Origin: Imperialibacter sp040222385
GTDB lineage: Bacteria; Bacteroidota; Bacteroidia; Cytophagales; Cyclobacteriaceae
DNA: 64,000 nt
Direction of reading: 5' to 3'
Assembly: GCF_040222385.1 (NCBI RefSeq)
Contig: NZ_JAVKDF010000017.1
Coordinates: 248,001 to 312,000 of the forward strand
Part shown: piece after piece, positions 49,270-57,095 of the stretch
Numbering within the stretch: the stretch's first letter is position 1
Layout: every line of letters begins with the position of its first letter
The notes under the pieces: generated by a model
Told to the model about the DNA's origin: nothing
What the model saw: the letters and a program-made list of their open reading frames with translations, nothing else
Databases searched by the model: none
Made by a program: the position numbers and the translations under genes

Positions 49270-50946
49270 ATGAATCAGAAACTAAGGTTATTTGGATATT
49301 CTCTTCTCTTTCTAGCTGGATGCAATTCGCAGGTTGACGACCCTTCGCAATTGAGGATCCAAATCAATAGCTTCCCAGAGAGCTTTTCACCCATCAAAAC
49401 AAACGAGTTCGATGGAATTATATTTCAATTTTTAAGCGAAAGAGATTCGACGGATAAGATAGTCTCAAATTTAGCGGAACTTTCTGAAAAAATAGCTATA
49501 AATGACACAATTAGTTTATTCGGCTTTACACTAAAGAGCTCAGCTAAATGGGCACATGGCATTCCTGTGTCAAAAGAAGACGTGTTTTTTACCTTAAAAC
49601 TCAATAAATGCAGGCTTAGAAGCGGCATTTCTTCAGGAAACTTTCATTTGGATGCCATCAAAGCTTTTTACCCAGACTCTTCCAACGCCCGGTTTTTTCA
49701 GCTCGAAACGCATGGCAACCCGGAATATAGCAGGTCAGTAGCAGGAGATTTCCTTGTCATGCCCGAAAACATTTTTGACCCTCAAAAAACACTGAGAGAT
49801 TATAGCCTGGAAGAGATAGGTAGCTTTAACGAGGACAACGCCCCGGATGATGTAAAAAAATACTTCGAGGCCTTCAATGGCATTGCCCCTTACGATTCCG
49901 TCTACTTCAAAGGTTCTGGCCCTTACCAAATCGAGAGCTATTATCCTGACCAAAGCATTAGTCTATCACTCGCCGAAACAGACAAAGAGAGGCTGCCTTC
50001 GCAGTTCCAATTGGCAGGTAAGATCAACTATGTGATGATTACTGACCCTACGGCCGCCAGATTTGCTTTGCAAAACAATGAAGTAGACGTTATTACCCAG
50101 GTGCCCGCCACCGAGTTTGTTCAGCTGGAAGCCTTTAATAAAACCTCAAACACGCTTAATCTCTACAGACAAGCCGGATTCAAGTTTGTGTTTTTTGGCT
50201 TTAATACCCGTCGGCCAAAATTTAGCAGCAAGAACGTGAGAATTGCTCTTTCCCATATTATTGACGTTCAGGGCATTATCGACGCAGTGCGCCTTGGTTA
50301 TGCTGAGCCTACCGTGGGGCCAGTAAACCCGGTGTTGTCGGATCTGTACAACGACGACATAAGTACCTACACCTTCAACCCAGACCAAAGCAGGGAACTG
50401 CTCGAAAAATCAGGATGGAGCTTCGACGGGAATAACTGGAAGAATGACGCCGGAGAGACACTTGACTTCGAGCTCACTTACAACGGGACGAATCCGGATT
50501 ATCAAAAAATAGCGCTGATTGTGCAAAGCGAGGCAAAGAAAATAGGCGTGCAGGTAAATCTGGCGCCGGAGGAGTCAGCCACGCTTTTAAAAAGGCTGCG
50601 ATCGCACCAGTTCGAAGCTGTGCTCTATTCATTTGTTGGCTCACCACGAGCCTATGATTACTCACCGTTGTTCCACACAGCGTCGGCTGCTCCCGGTAAG
50701 ATGAATTTCTCTGGCTTCGGAACTGATCAAAGCGACCAGGAAATTGAAAAAGCAATCTTATCCACCTCTAGAGAGGAAATGGCCGTTCATTTGAAAAAAT
50801 TGCAACAAATCCTGTACGTGGAGCGACCAATTGTCTTTCTCTATTTTGAGCAAAGCCTCATCGCAACGTCGAAGAGGTTTCCTCGTTTAAACATTAGTTA
50901 TTATCGTCCTGGGTACGATCCAGTTGGGTTCTACCAGACACGCTAG
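49270..50946 (+). CDS. family-5 extracellular solute-binding lipoprotein (OppA/DppA-like), orphan
   Basis: 558 residues. The lipoprotein signal LFGYSLLFLAGC sets the start at 49270 (Cys at about 18). SBP_bac_5 features follow: SSAKWAHGIPVSKEDVFFTL near residue 95, KGSGPYQIESYYPD near 217, the ligand-region RQAGFKFVFFGFNTRRPKF near 297, NVRIALSHIIDVQGII and the closing RFPRLNISYYRPGYDPV. Such proteins bind oligopeptides, dipeptides or other solutes for an ABC importer. No permease or ATPase gene is adjacent. It lies 64 bp after the small secreted peptide gene and could capture that peptide; this is inferred from position. Confidence 0.9.
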   Translation: MNQKLRLFGYSLLFLAGCNSQVDDPSQLRIQINSFPESFSPIKTNEFDGIIFQFLSERDSTDKIVSNLAELSEKIAINDTISLFGFTLKSSAKWAHGIPVSKEDVFFTLKLNKCRLRSGISSGNFHLDAIKAFYPDSSNARFFQLETHGNPEYSRSVAGDFLVMPENIFDPQKTLRDYSLEEIGSFNEDNAPDDVKKYFEAFNGIAPYDSVYFKGSGPYQIESYYPDQSISLSLAETDKERLPSQFQLAGKINYVMITDPTAARFALQNNEVDVITQVPATEFVQLEAFNKTSNTLNLYRQAGFKFVFFGFNTRRPKFSSKNVRIALSHIIDVQGIIDAVRLGYAEPTVGPVNPVLSDLYNDDISTYTFNPDQSRELLEKSGWSFDGNNWKNDAGETLDFELTYNGTNPDYQKIALIVQSEAKKIGVQVNLAPEESATLLKRLRSHQFEAVLYSFVGSPRAYDYSPLFHTASAAPGKMNFSGFGTDQSDQEIEKAILSTSREEMAVHLKKLQQILYVERPIVFLYFEQSLIATSKRFPRLNISYYRPGYDPVGFYQTR

Positions 50947-51026
50947 TCCTGAAATTGAAGTATATCGATTTTTTGTTTAATCACTCATTCTAACTACATT
51001 TTAGCCTCATTAGTTATCAAAAAATA

Positions 51027-51419
51027 ATGCTTAAACGCTTTAGGTACATATTTTATCTGGTCTACATCCTTTACGCTTTGATGCTCCTCTACCTTTGCGT
51101 TAAACTTCTGAAAGTGCCAGATGCCACTGAAGATGCCTTCTACCTTTATTTAAAAGAAACATTCGGAGGTTATTTTGGTGTGATCTCTTTTCTTGAAACT
51201 TACTTCAGGTCGTTCCAGATATTTACCATTCTTGCTGTTGTATTTAGCTTCCTCATACTTTTCTCTGACTTTTTTGGGAAGCTTTTCCTTAGAAGAAAGA
51301 TTACCCGGCTTGAAGGGGAGGTCAATGATTTGAAAGCCAAACTTTACGACAAGGAGCAGAAGAAACCCGGCCCTCCATTAGTTACAACAACACAACCAAG
51401 CTCTTCCGACGAAAAATGA
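51027..51419 (+). CDS. two-TM membrane protein with C-terminal coiled coil
   Basis: 130 residues. Two hydrophobic segments lie at about residues 8-26 (IFYLVYILYALMLLYLCVKL) and 66-84 (FTILAVVFSFLILFSDFF). A short coiled coil (ITRLEGEVNDLKAKLYDKEQ) and a disordered Pro/Ser tail follow. No known family is recognised. The stop overlaps the gmhA start (ATGA), so it is expressed with gmhA and yifB. Its role is unknown. Confidence 0.72.
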   Translation: MLKRFRYIFYLVYILYALMLLYLCVKLLKVPDATEDAFYLYLKETFGGYFGVISFLETYFRSFQIFTILAVVFSFLILFSDFFGKLFLRRKITRLEGEVNDLKAKLYDKEQKKPGPPLVTTTQPSSSDEK

Positions 51420-51991
51420 AAGAATTGATCGAGCATGAGCTTAAAGAGGCTCATCAACTTCTTGAAAAGTTTCTCTCAGACCCTGCTACTGCTCAAAGCA
51501 TCGAAAAGGCAGCTGAGCTTATGGTAAAGAGCATTTCGGAAGGAAAAAAAATAATTTCTTGTGGGAATGGTGGCTCAATGTCGGATGCCATGCATTTTGC
51601 CGAAGAGCTGAGCGGCCGATACCGGGGAGACAGACCGTCAATTCCTGCCGTTTCAATTTCCGACCCTACCCACATTACCTGCGTGGGCAACGACTACGGC
51701 TTTGATTACATCTTTTCAAGATATGTTGAGGGAATTGGGCAGCCCGGCGATGTGCTGCTTGGTATTTCAACAAGTGGCAATTCAAAAAACATTATCGAAG
51801 CAGTGACCAAGGCAAAGGAAAAAGGATTGCATGTTGTTTTGCTAACCGGAAAAGATGGAGGTAAACTCGCCAACGCCGGCGATGTTGAAATCAGAGTTCC
51901 GCACTTTGGGTTTGCCGACAGAATTCAGGAAATCCACATCAAGGTCATTCATATTTTCATTCTTCTCATCGAAAAGAAATTGGGATACTAA
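51416..51991 (+). CDS. gmhA: D-sedoheptulose 7-phosphate isomerase
   Basis: 191 residues. The SIS-domain fold is clear: SCGNGGSMSDAMHFAEELSGRY (phosphate-binding), SISDPTHITCVGNDYGFDYIFSRYVEG in two parts, GISTSGNSKNI and the C-terminal EIHIKVIHIFILLIE. It converts sedoheptulose 7-phosphate to D-glycero-D-manno-heptose 7-phosphate for LPS-core or S-layer heptose. The other heptose genes (hldE, gmhB) are not nearby. It is coupled by ATGA overlap to the gene before it and by a one-base overlap (TAATG) to yifB after it. Confidence 0.95.
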   Translation: MKELIEHELKEAHQLLEKFLSDPATAQSIEKAAELMVKSISEGKKIISCGNGGSMSDAMHFAEELSGRYRGDRPSIPAVSISDPTHITCVGNDYGFDYIFSRYVEGIGQPGDVLLGISTSGNSKNIIEAVTKAKEKGLHVVLLTGKDGGKLANAGDVEIRVPHFGFADRIQEIHIKVIHIFILLIEKKLGY

Positions 51992-53529
51992 TGCTGGCAA
52001 AAACTTTCGGAAGCGCAGTGTATGGAGTAGATGCCTCTATTATCACAGTTGAGGTAAATGTGAGCGCCGGCACCAAGTTTCTTATGGTGGGACTGCCAGA
52101 CAATGCCGTTAAAGAGAGTGAACAACGTGTAGAGTCGGCCATCAAATACTTTGGCTATTCGATGCCGAGGATAAAAACGGTAGTGAACCTCGCTCCAGCA
52201 GATATAAAAAAGGAGGGCTCATCCTACGACCTCCCCATCGCTTTGGGCATTCTAAAGGCATCGGGTCAGCTCACTACAGAGCTACTGGAGCAGTACATTA
52301 TTATGGGTGAGCTGTCCCTCGATGGATTGCTAAGGCCCATAAAAGGTGTTCTGCCTATTGCCATTGAGGCTCGGAAACAAGGATTTAAAGGGTTTATCCT
52401 ACCAAAGGAAAATGCTTCTGAAGCGGCCATCGTCGACAAGCTCGATATTATTGGCGTCGAGACCATCAATGAAGCCATTGAGTTTGTGGAGGGCAGACTG
52501 GAGATCGAGCCACTAAAAAAAGATACAAGGAGCATTTTCGAAGATACCTACGATGGGTATGAGGCAGATTTTGCTCAGGTGCAGGGGCAGGAAAATATCA
52601 AAAGGGCGCTGGAAATAGCCGCCGCCGGCGGTCACAATGTGATCATGATAGGGCCGCCGGGTGCTGGCAAAACGATGCTGGCAAAACGCCTGCCCTCTAT
52701 ACTGCCGCCACTGAACCTACACGAGGCCCTAGAAACAACCAAAATTCATTCTGTTGCCGGCAAGCTGGGGGCTCACGCTTCACTTGTAGCTACGAGGCCT
52801 TTTCGCTCGCCGCACCACACAATTTCTGACGTTGCGCTTGTTGGAGGCGGTGGCATTCCACAACCAGGAGAAATTTCTCTGGCTAACAATGGCGTGCTGT
52901 TTCTGGATGAGCTGCCCGAATTTAAACGAACAGTGCTGGAGGTAATGCGGCAGCCACTGGAAGAACGTAGAGTCACTATATCCAGGGCAAAAGTCTCCAT
53001 CGACTTCCCCGCCAACTTTATGCTGGTGGCGAGCATGAACCCCTGCCCCTGTGGCTATTACAATCACCCTGAAAAGGAATGTGTGTGCCCACCCGGCACA
53101 GTGCAGCGCTACCTCAACAGAGTCAGCGGCCCGTTGCTAGACCGCATCGACCTGCATGTGGAAGTGACGCCTGTCTCCTTTGACGAAATGACGGCTGACA
53201 GACAAGCGGAAACAAGCACGCAAATCAGGGAAAGGGTGATCAGCGCACGACTGCTCCAAACTGAAAGGTTCAAGGATCACCCCACCATTTTCAGCAATGC
53301 GATGATGCCTCCACCAATGGTGAAGGACATTTGCCAGATTAACGAGGCGGGGAAAAAGCTACTCAAGACTGCCATGGAGCGGCTGGGCCTTTCGGCCAGG
53401 GCGTACGACCGTATCCTTAAAGTATCCAGGACCATTGCGGACTTGGCCGGAACAGAAGAAATCAGGATCGAACACCTGGCTGAAGCTATTCAGTACCGCA
53501 GCTTGGACAGAGAGGGCTGGGCGGGGTAG
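51991..53529 (+). CDS. yifB: YifB/ComM-family AAA+ magnesium-chelatase-like ATPase
   Basis: 512 residues. The N-terminal ChlI domain (ASIITVEVNVSAGTKFLMVG) precedes the AAA+ core: Walker A GPPGAGKTML, Walker B LFLDELPEF, and sensor segment NPCPCGYYNHPEKECVCPPGT with its Cys cluster. The C-terminal Mg_chelatase_C (LSARAYDRILKVSRTIADLAG) follows. ComM/YifB is a branch-migration helicase linked to natural transformation in other bacteria. The final 42 codons are duplicated at 54500-54625 with only synonymous changes. It overlaps gmhA by one base. Confidence 0.95.
   Translation: MLAKTFGSAVYGVDASIITVEVNVSAGTKFLMVGLPDNAVKESEQRVESAIKYFGYSMPRIKTVVNLAPADIKKEGSSYDLPIALGILKASGQLTTELLEQYIIMGELSLDGLLRPIKGVLPIAIEARKQGFKGFILPKENASEAAIVDKLDIIGVETINEAIEFVEGRLEIEPLKKDTRSIFEDTYDGYEADFAQVQGQENIKRALEIAAAGGHNVIMIGPPGAGKTMLAKRLPSILPPLNLHEALETTKIHSVAGKLGAHASLVATRPFRSPHHTISDVALVGGGGIPQPGEISLANNGVLFLDELPEFKRTVLEVMRQPLEERRVTISRAKVSIDFPANFMLVASMNPCPCGYYNHPEKECVCPPGTVQRYLNRVSGPLLDRIDLHVEVTPVSFDEMTADRQAETSTQIRERVISARLLQTERFKDHPTIFSNAMMPPPMVKDICQINEAGKKLLKTAMERLGLSARAYDRILKVSRTIADLAGTEEIRIEHLAEAIQYRSLDREGWAG
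53404..53529 (+). repeat. yifB 3'-end repeat, copy 1 (within the functional gene)
   Basis: The last 126 bp of yifB recur at 54500-54625 with no indels. I count 12 base differences, all silent, so both encode the same 41 residues plus stop. The two copies bracket a roughly 970-bp segment that holds one small barrel-protein gene. Confidence 0.9.
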
Positions 53530-53639
53530 CGTATGCTTCAAACACCCTCAATCCGAGGAATGGAAAGCCATCGTGTGTGCAACGTAAAGAGCCTAGACTA
53601 CCAGTGAATATGAAGAAACTATTGTTGAACATTAAAGAC

Positions 53640-54329
53640 ATGCGCAGGTTGCATGTCTTTTATTTACTCGTTGTCGTCAATTTCACCGCCGCCCACTTTA
53701 CCTGGGGACAAGCACCCGACAGTGCCCAAAGAAAAATCAGGTATAGCCTACTATTGGGCGGAGGTGTATCACAGTTCTATATGCAGGAGTTTCCATCGTC
53801 TCCCAAATACCGTACAGCGGAATTCCTCATCGGCATACGAGCCAACAAGCCCATTGGAAGAATGTTTTCCATCGTGGCAGGCCTCTCTTTCGGAGCAAAA
53901 TTCAAGAGAGAGCCTTATTTTAAATTTGATCCAGTTGGAGGGTATTTCTATACCTCAGAACCCCAAGCACTCTCTGGACTCGACAATACGACAAGCAAAG
54001 CAAATGCGTATTATCTCAGTCTCCCAATTCTTTTGAACGTCACTATCGGTTCAGATACAAATATTTTTGGTGGTATAAGTGGCCGACAATGGCTACCAAG
54101 GGACTCTGACTACATGGATGTATTGCGATCTCAGCAAGAATTTGGATTTCTTTTCGGAACATCCAGAAAAATAAACCCCTTTTTGTCGGCAGGACTGGAA
54201 TTGTTCTACGGCATAAAAGACATCTACCCCGGGGCTGTTTCGTTTAACGGTTCCCGTTTCATCGATCCTACTGTGACAAATCAAAGCCTCATGATTTTTC
54301 TTACCGCTGTATTGCCATCACGGGAGTAG
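53640..54329 (+). CDS. small outer-membrane beta-barrel-like protein between yifB end copies
   Basis: 229 residues from the ATG at 53640, which starts directly with a signal peptide (RLHVFYLLVVVNFTAAHFTWGQ). In-frame ATGs at 53610 and 53577 are less likely. The mature part has strand-like segments (YSLLLGGGVSQFYMQ, SIVAGLSFGAKF, LSLPILLNVTIGSDTNIFGG) and ends in SLMIFLTAVLPSRE, as in PorT/outer-membrane-beta-barrel (OMP_b-brl_2-like) proteins. It is an orphan with no operon partner and lies inside the segment bracketed by yifB end repeats, which suggests later acquisition. Confidence 0.7.
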   Translation: MRRLHVFYLLVVVNFTAAHFTWGQAPDSAQRKIRYSLLLGGGVSQFYMQEFPSSPKYRTAEFLIGIRANKPIGRMFSIVAGLSFGAKFKREPYFKFDPVGGYFYTSEPQALSGLDNTTSKANAYYLSLPILLNVTIGSDTNIFGGISGRQWLPRDSDYMDVLRSQQEFGFLFGTSRKINPFLSAGLELFYGIKDIYPGAVSFNGSRFIDPTVTNQSLMIFLTAVLPSRE

Positions 54330-54334
54330 TTCTA

Positions 54335-54487
54335 TCAAGATAGCCGGATATCACAATTAACAGTTTCGCTCTGTAGTGCCTTTCGACTTTTGCTATGCAA
54401 TTCGTACCAATCGTCGGGAAAAGCATCCAGCTGGATGCCTTCTGTTTCTGGACGCCCTAAATCTAAAGTATACCGATGCTCTATCAA
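54335..54487 (-). pseudogene. possible C-terminal fragment of a minus-strand protein
   Basis: The minus strand reads without stops into RPETEGIQLDAFPDDWYELH and ends at 54335. This short segment has protein-like composition but no start of its own; upstream it runs antisense into the yifB remnant. It may be debris of another gene cut at the same breakpoint. A perfect 16-bp palindrome (GCATCCAGCTGGATGC, 54423-54438) lies inside. Nothing else is seen between the barrel gene and the yifB remnant. I cannot name the family, and a chance open frame is possible. Confidence 0.2.
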
Positions 54488-54625
54488 AGTGCCCGTTCTT
54501 ACGACCGTATTCTTAAAGTATCCAGAACCATCGCAGACCTTGCCGGAACGGAGGAAATCAGGATCGAACACCTGGCCGAAGCTATCCAGTACCGCAGCTT
54601 GGACAGAGAGGGCTGGGCCGGGTAA
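54488..54625 (+). pseudogene. remnant of a yifB 3' end (copy 2)
   Basis: The frame reads SARSYDRILKV... to DREGWAG and a TAA stop. From 54500 it encodes the same 41 residues as the end of yifB, but with 12 silent base changes; the four codons before that still match the family (SARS for SARA). Upstream of 54488 similarity is lost. It has no start and no ATPase domain, so it is a fragment. Only-silent divergence means that it came from a related, functional yifB and not from recent in-place duplication. Confidence 0.85.
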
Positions 54626-54709
54626 TTCGGACTCAACGACCCCCTAAATATTGTCCAAGATTTTCTATCATTCTCCACTAAATAAAAATCGGTTACCTAT
54701 TTTTGTGAC

Positions 54710-55573
54710 GTGAAACAGGAGGACTTCTTTTATACTCAGCTCAATATCCTTGTGGAAAATGCGCTGGCAGAAGACATAGGCGAGGGAGATCACTCAACTC
54801 TTTCCACGGTGCCGGCTGGAAAACAAGGCAAAGCCAGGCTTTTGGTGAAGGACGACGGTGTGATTGCTGGAATGGAGGTGGCAAAATTTATCTTTCATAA
54901 GTACGATCCATATCTTCACTTTATTCAGCACATTGAAGATGGATCCACTGTTAAAGTAGGCGATATCGCCTTTGACCTGACAGGAGGTGCCCGGTCCATA
55001 TTAACCACCGAAAGGCTGGTGCTCAATTGTATGCAAAGAATGAGTGGAATTGCTACCTACACAAATAGTTTAAGTAGCATGATTTCGCATACAAAAGCTA
55101 AGCTGCTTGACACGAGAAAAACCACGCCGAACTTCCGGTTGCTGGAGAAAAGGGCGGTTGAAATTGGAGGCGGCAAAAACCATCGCTTTGCACTTTACGA
55201 TATGATAATGCTCAAGGACAATCATATTGATATGGCCGGCGGCATCAGTTCTGCTATTCAGTCAGCTAAGAGTTACTTGAAAGAGCTCGGAAAAGGCCTT
55301 AAAATTGAAGTTGAAACCAGAAGTATGGCGGAAGTAAATGAAGTTTTAGCTGAGGGCGGGGTCGATTTCATCATGCTCGACAATATGAGCACCACAGAAA
55401 TGAAAAAAGCAGTAGCTTTGATCGCCGGAAAAGCCAAAGTGGAAGCTTCCGGAGGAATAACCGAAAAAACAATAAAAGAGATAGCAGAAACCGGTGTTGA
55501 TTTTATTTCGGTTGGCGCACTCACACACTCTTATAAAAGCCTGGATTTAAGTTTGAAAGTAGTAATAGAATAA
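54710..55573 (+). CDS. nadC: nicotinate-nucleotide pyrophosphorylase (carboxylating)
   Basis: 287 residues from the GTG at 54710; the next in-frame Met is deep in the fold, so this start is favoured. Motifs are those of quinolinate phosphoribosyltransferase: ALAEDIGEGDHSTL, ARSILTTERLVLNCMQRMSGIAT in two parts, DTRKTTPNFRLLEK, GGGKNHRFALYDMIMLKDNH in two parts, and VEASGGI. It makes nicotinate mononucleotide in NAD synthesis. A TATTTTTG box (54698-54705) sits 4 bp before the GTG, so the transcript may be nearly leaderless. It precedes the YcxB-like gene by 3 bp. Confidence 0.94.
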   Translation: MKQEDFFYTQLNILVENALAEDIGEGDHSTLSTVPAGKQGKARLLVKDDGVIAGMEVAKFIFHKYDPYLHFIQHIEDGSTVKVGDIAFDLTGGARSILTTERLVLNCMQRMSGIATYTNSLSSMISHTKAKLLDTRKTTPNFRLLEKRAVEIGGGKNHRFALYDMIMLKDNHIDMAGGISSAIQSAKSYLKELGKGLKIEVETRSMAEVNEVLAEGGVDFIMLDNMSTTEMKKAVALIAGKAKVEASGGITEKTIKEIAETGVDFISVGALTHSYKSLDLSLKVVIE

Positions 55574-55576
55574 TTC

Positions 55577-56050
55577 ATGATCGTAAAAACTAAGAAGTAT
55601 CAACTTCCAAAAAATACCTATATAAAAATTGCTCTTTGGAGCGTGTTGAAGCAGCAATGGTGGGTTTCCCTCATCTATGTCGGTCTCAATCTGCCAGTGT
55701 TTTTTCTACCCAGCTGGTGGTGGTTCATTGGCTCTACCATAGCTCTTGTGTTATATATTCTTTTTTGGCTCATCCAGTTTGCTGGCGCCACTCAAATGGA
55801 GCAATTCAAAATTCTTTTTGACAAACTGGGCTATGAAATTGACAGCCGACAGATCCTGATCAAGATAAATACGAAACAGGGGATGCCGATGAAATGGGAA
55901 AATATCTCACGTGCCCTAGTCAAAAAAGACGCCTTTACATTGTTCGTGAACAAAGCGCAGATTATTCATCTTCCGTTCAAAGTTTTCAACACCGAGAATG
56001 AGGTGAAGTTTGTGGAAACCATTCTGAAAAGAAAAGGCCTTGTCAAATAG
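55577..56050 (+). CDS. YcxB-like membrane protein
   Basis: 157 residues. Two hydrophobic segments, around residues 29-46 and 48-72 (PVFFLPSWWWFIGSTIALVL), precede a C-terminal YcxB-like domain (GMPMKWENISRALVKKDAFT; FKVFNTENEVKFVETILKRKG). The function of YcxB proteins is unknown. It lies 3 bp after nadC and 2 bp before recX, so the three probably share a transcript. Confidence 0.75.
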   Translation: MIVKTKKYQLPKNTYIKIALWSVLKQQWWVSLIYVGLNLPVFFLPSWWWFIGSTIALVLYILFWLIQFAGATQMEQFKILFDKLGYEIDSRQILIKINTKQGMPMKWENISRALVKKDAFTLFVNKAQIIHLPFKVFNTENEVKFVETILKRKGLVK

Positions 56051-56052
56051 CT

Positions 56053-56523
56053 TTGACTGAAGCAGATAAAAAAAGAATAAAACCGCATTTGTCGAAGATG
56101 GCACATTACTGCTCCATACAGGAACGTGCTGTTTCCGATGTTCTCTTGAAATTGCGCAATACTCCTCTGTCAGATGACGACAAGAACCACATCGTAGCAA
56201 CGCTGAAAAAAGAGGGTTTTCTGGATGAGGCCAGGTATGCCAGAGCCTTTGCGAGCGACAAGTTCAAATTAAATCAGTGGGGCAGAATTAAGATCGGGTA
56301 TGCTCTTAGAATGAAGCAGCTGGATGGTGCCACTATTGAAGAGGGTCTCGAACAAATCGACGAAGGAGACTACCAACAGCTGATTACTTATCTGGCCACC
56401 AGAAAGCTCAAAGATACCCGCTCAACCAGCACCGCAGACCGTAACAACAAAATTGCCAGATTCCTTCTACAGCGTGGCTTTGAACCCGATCTCGTTTGGA
56501 AAACCATCCAAGACCTGCCTTGA
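56053..56523 (+). CDS. recX: regulatory protein RecX
   Basis: 156 residues from a TTG at 56053, 2 bp after the previous stop. An ATG at 56098 would trim the first helix. Three-helix repeats are visible: HYCSIQERAVSDVLLKL, EGFLDEARYARAFASDKF with NQWGRIKIGYAL, and the third repeat near the C-terminus (KIARFLLQRGFEPDLVWKTI). RecX binds RecA filaments and limits recombinase activity. recA is not in the window. Confidence 0.9.
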   Translation: MTEADKKRIKPHLSKMAHYCSIQERAVSDVLLKLRNTPLSDDDKNHIVATLKKEGFLDEARYARAFASDKFKLNQWGRIKIGYALRMKQLDGATIEEGLEQIDEGDYQQLITYLATRKLKDTRSTSTADRNNKIARFLLQRGFEPDLVWKTIQDLP

Positions 56524-56628
56524 ATTGTCTCGTATTTGACTAAAGCCTGTCTTATATTCGTTCAGAATGATTAAATTCATGTTGATCCTCGTAAACTGTT
56601 GAGTTGTTACTTACTCAAATAAAGTCTT

Positions 56629-57018
56629 ATGAAAATAAGGAAGGTAGGTGTACTTGTTCTGCGGATTTTAGCCGCTTTCATTATGCTCCAAACGCTATAT
56701 TTTAAGTTTACCGGGGCACCAGAGTCCATTTTTATATTCAGCACAATCGGCATGGAGCCCTGGGGCAGGTATATGGTGGGCAGCATGGAGCTGGTTGCGT
56801 CAGTACTCTTACTGATTCCAAAAATTTACTGGCTCGGTGGTCTACTGGGTATGGGCCTAATGGCAGGAGCTCTCTTCTTCCACGCTGTCTTTTTGGGCAT
56901 TGAGGTGCAGGGCGACGGCGGCCTGTTATTTGCTTATGCAGTTATTGTGTTTTTTGCCAGCCTGGTGGCAGTTTTAGATCGTAAGAACGATATCCCTGTT
57001 TTAAAAACTTTGATCTGA
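56629..57018 (+). CDS. DoxX-family membrane protein
   Basis: 129 residues with four hydrophobic helices (near residues 7-22, 42-62, 66-86 and 96-114). LRILAAFIMLQTLYFKFTGAP and GRYMVGSMELVASVLLLIP are typical of DoxX/DoxD-like proteins. Homologues are implicated in redox or membrane stress functions, but the role here is unknown. It stands alone between recX and a DinB gene on the same strand. Confidence 0.85.
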   Translation: MKIRKVGVLVLRILAAFIMLQTLYFKFTGAPESIFIFSTIGMEPWGRYMVGSMELVASVLLLIPKIYWLGGLLGMGLMAGALFFHAVFLGIEVQGDGGLLFAYAVIVFFASLVAVLDRKNDIPVLKTLI

Positions 57019-57095
57019 GTTGATCATTTGTCCTTCATTTGACCGTATTGCAAGCGGAGGATATGTATTTTTATGAGTTTGGATACTTAAGATAT

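Noticed and set aside
49270..50946. Part of a full Opp/Dpp importer operon
   Set aside because: The genes on either side are not permeases or ATPases, so only the binding protein is present here.
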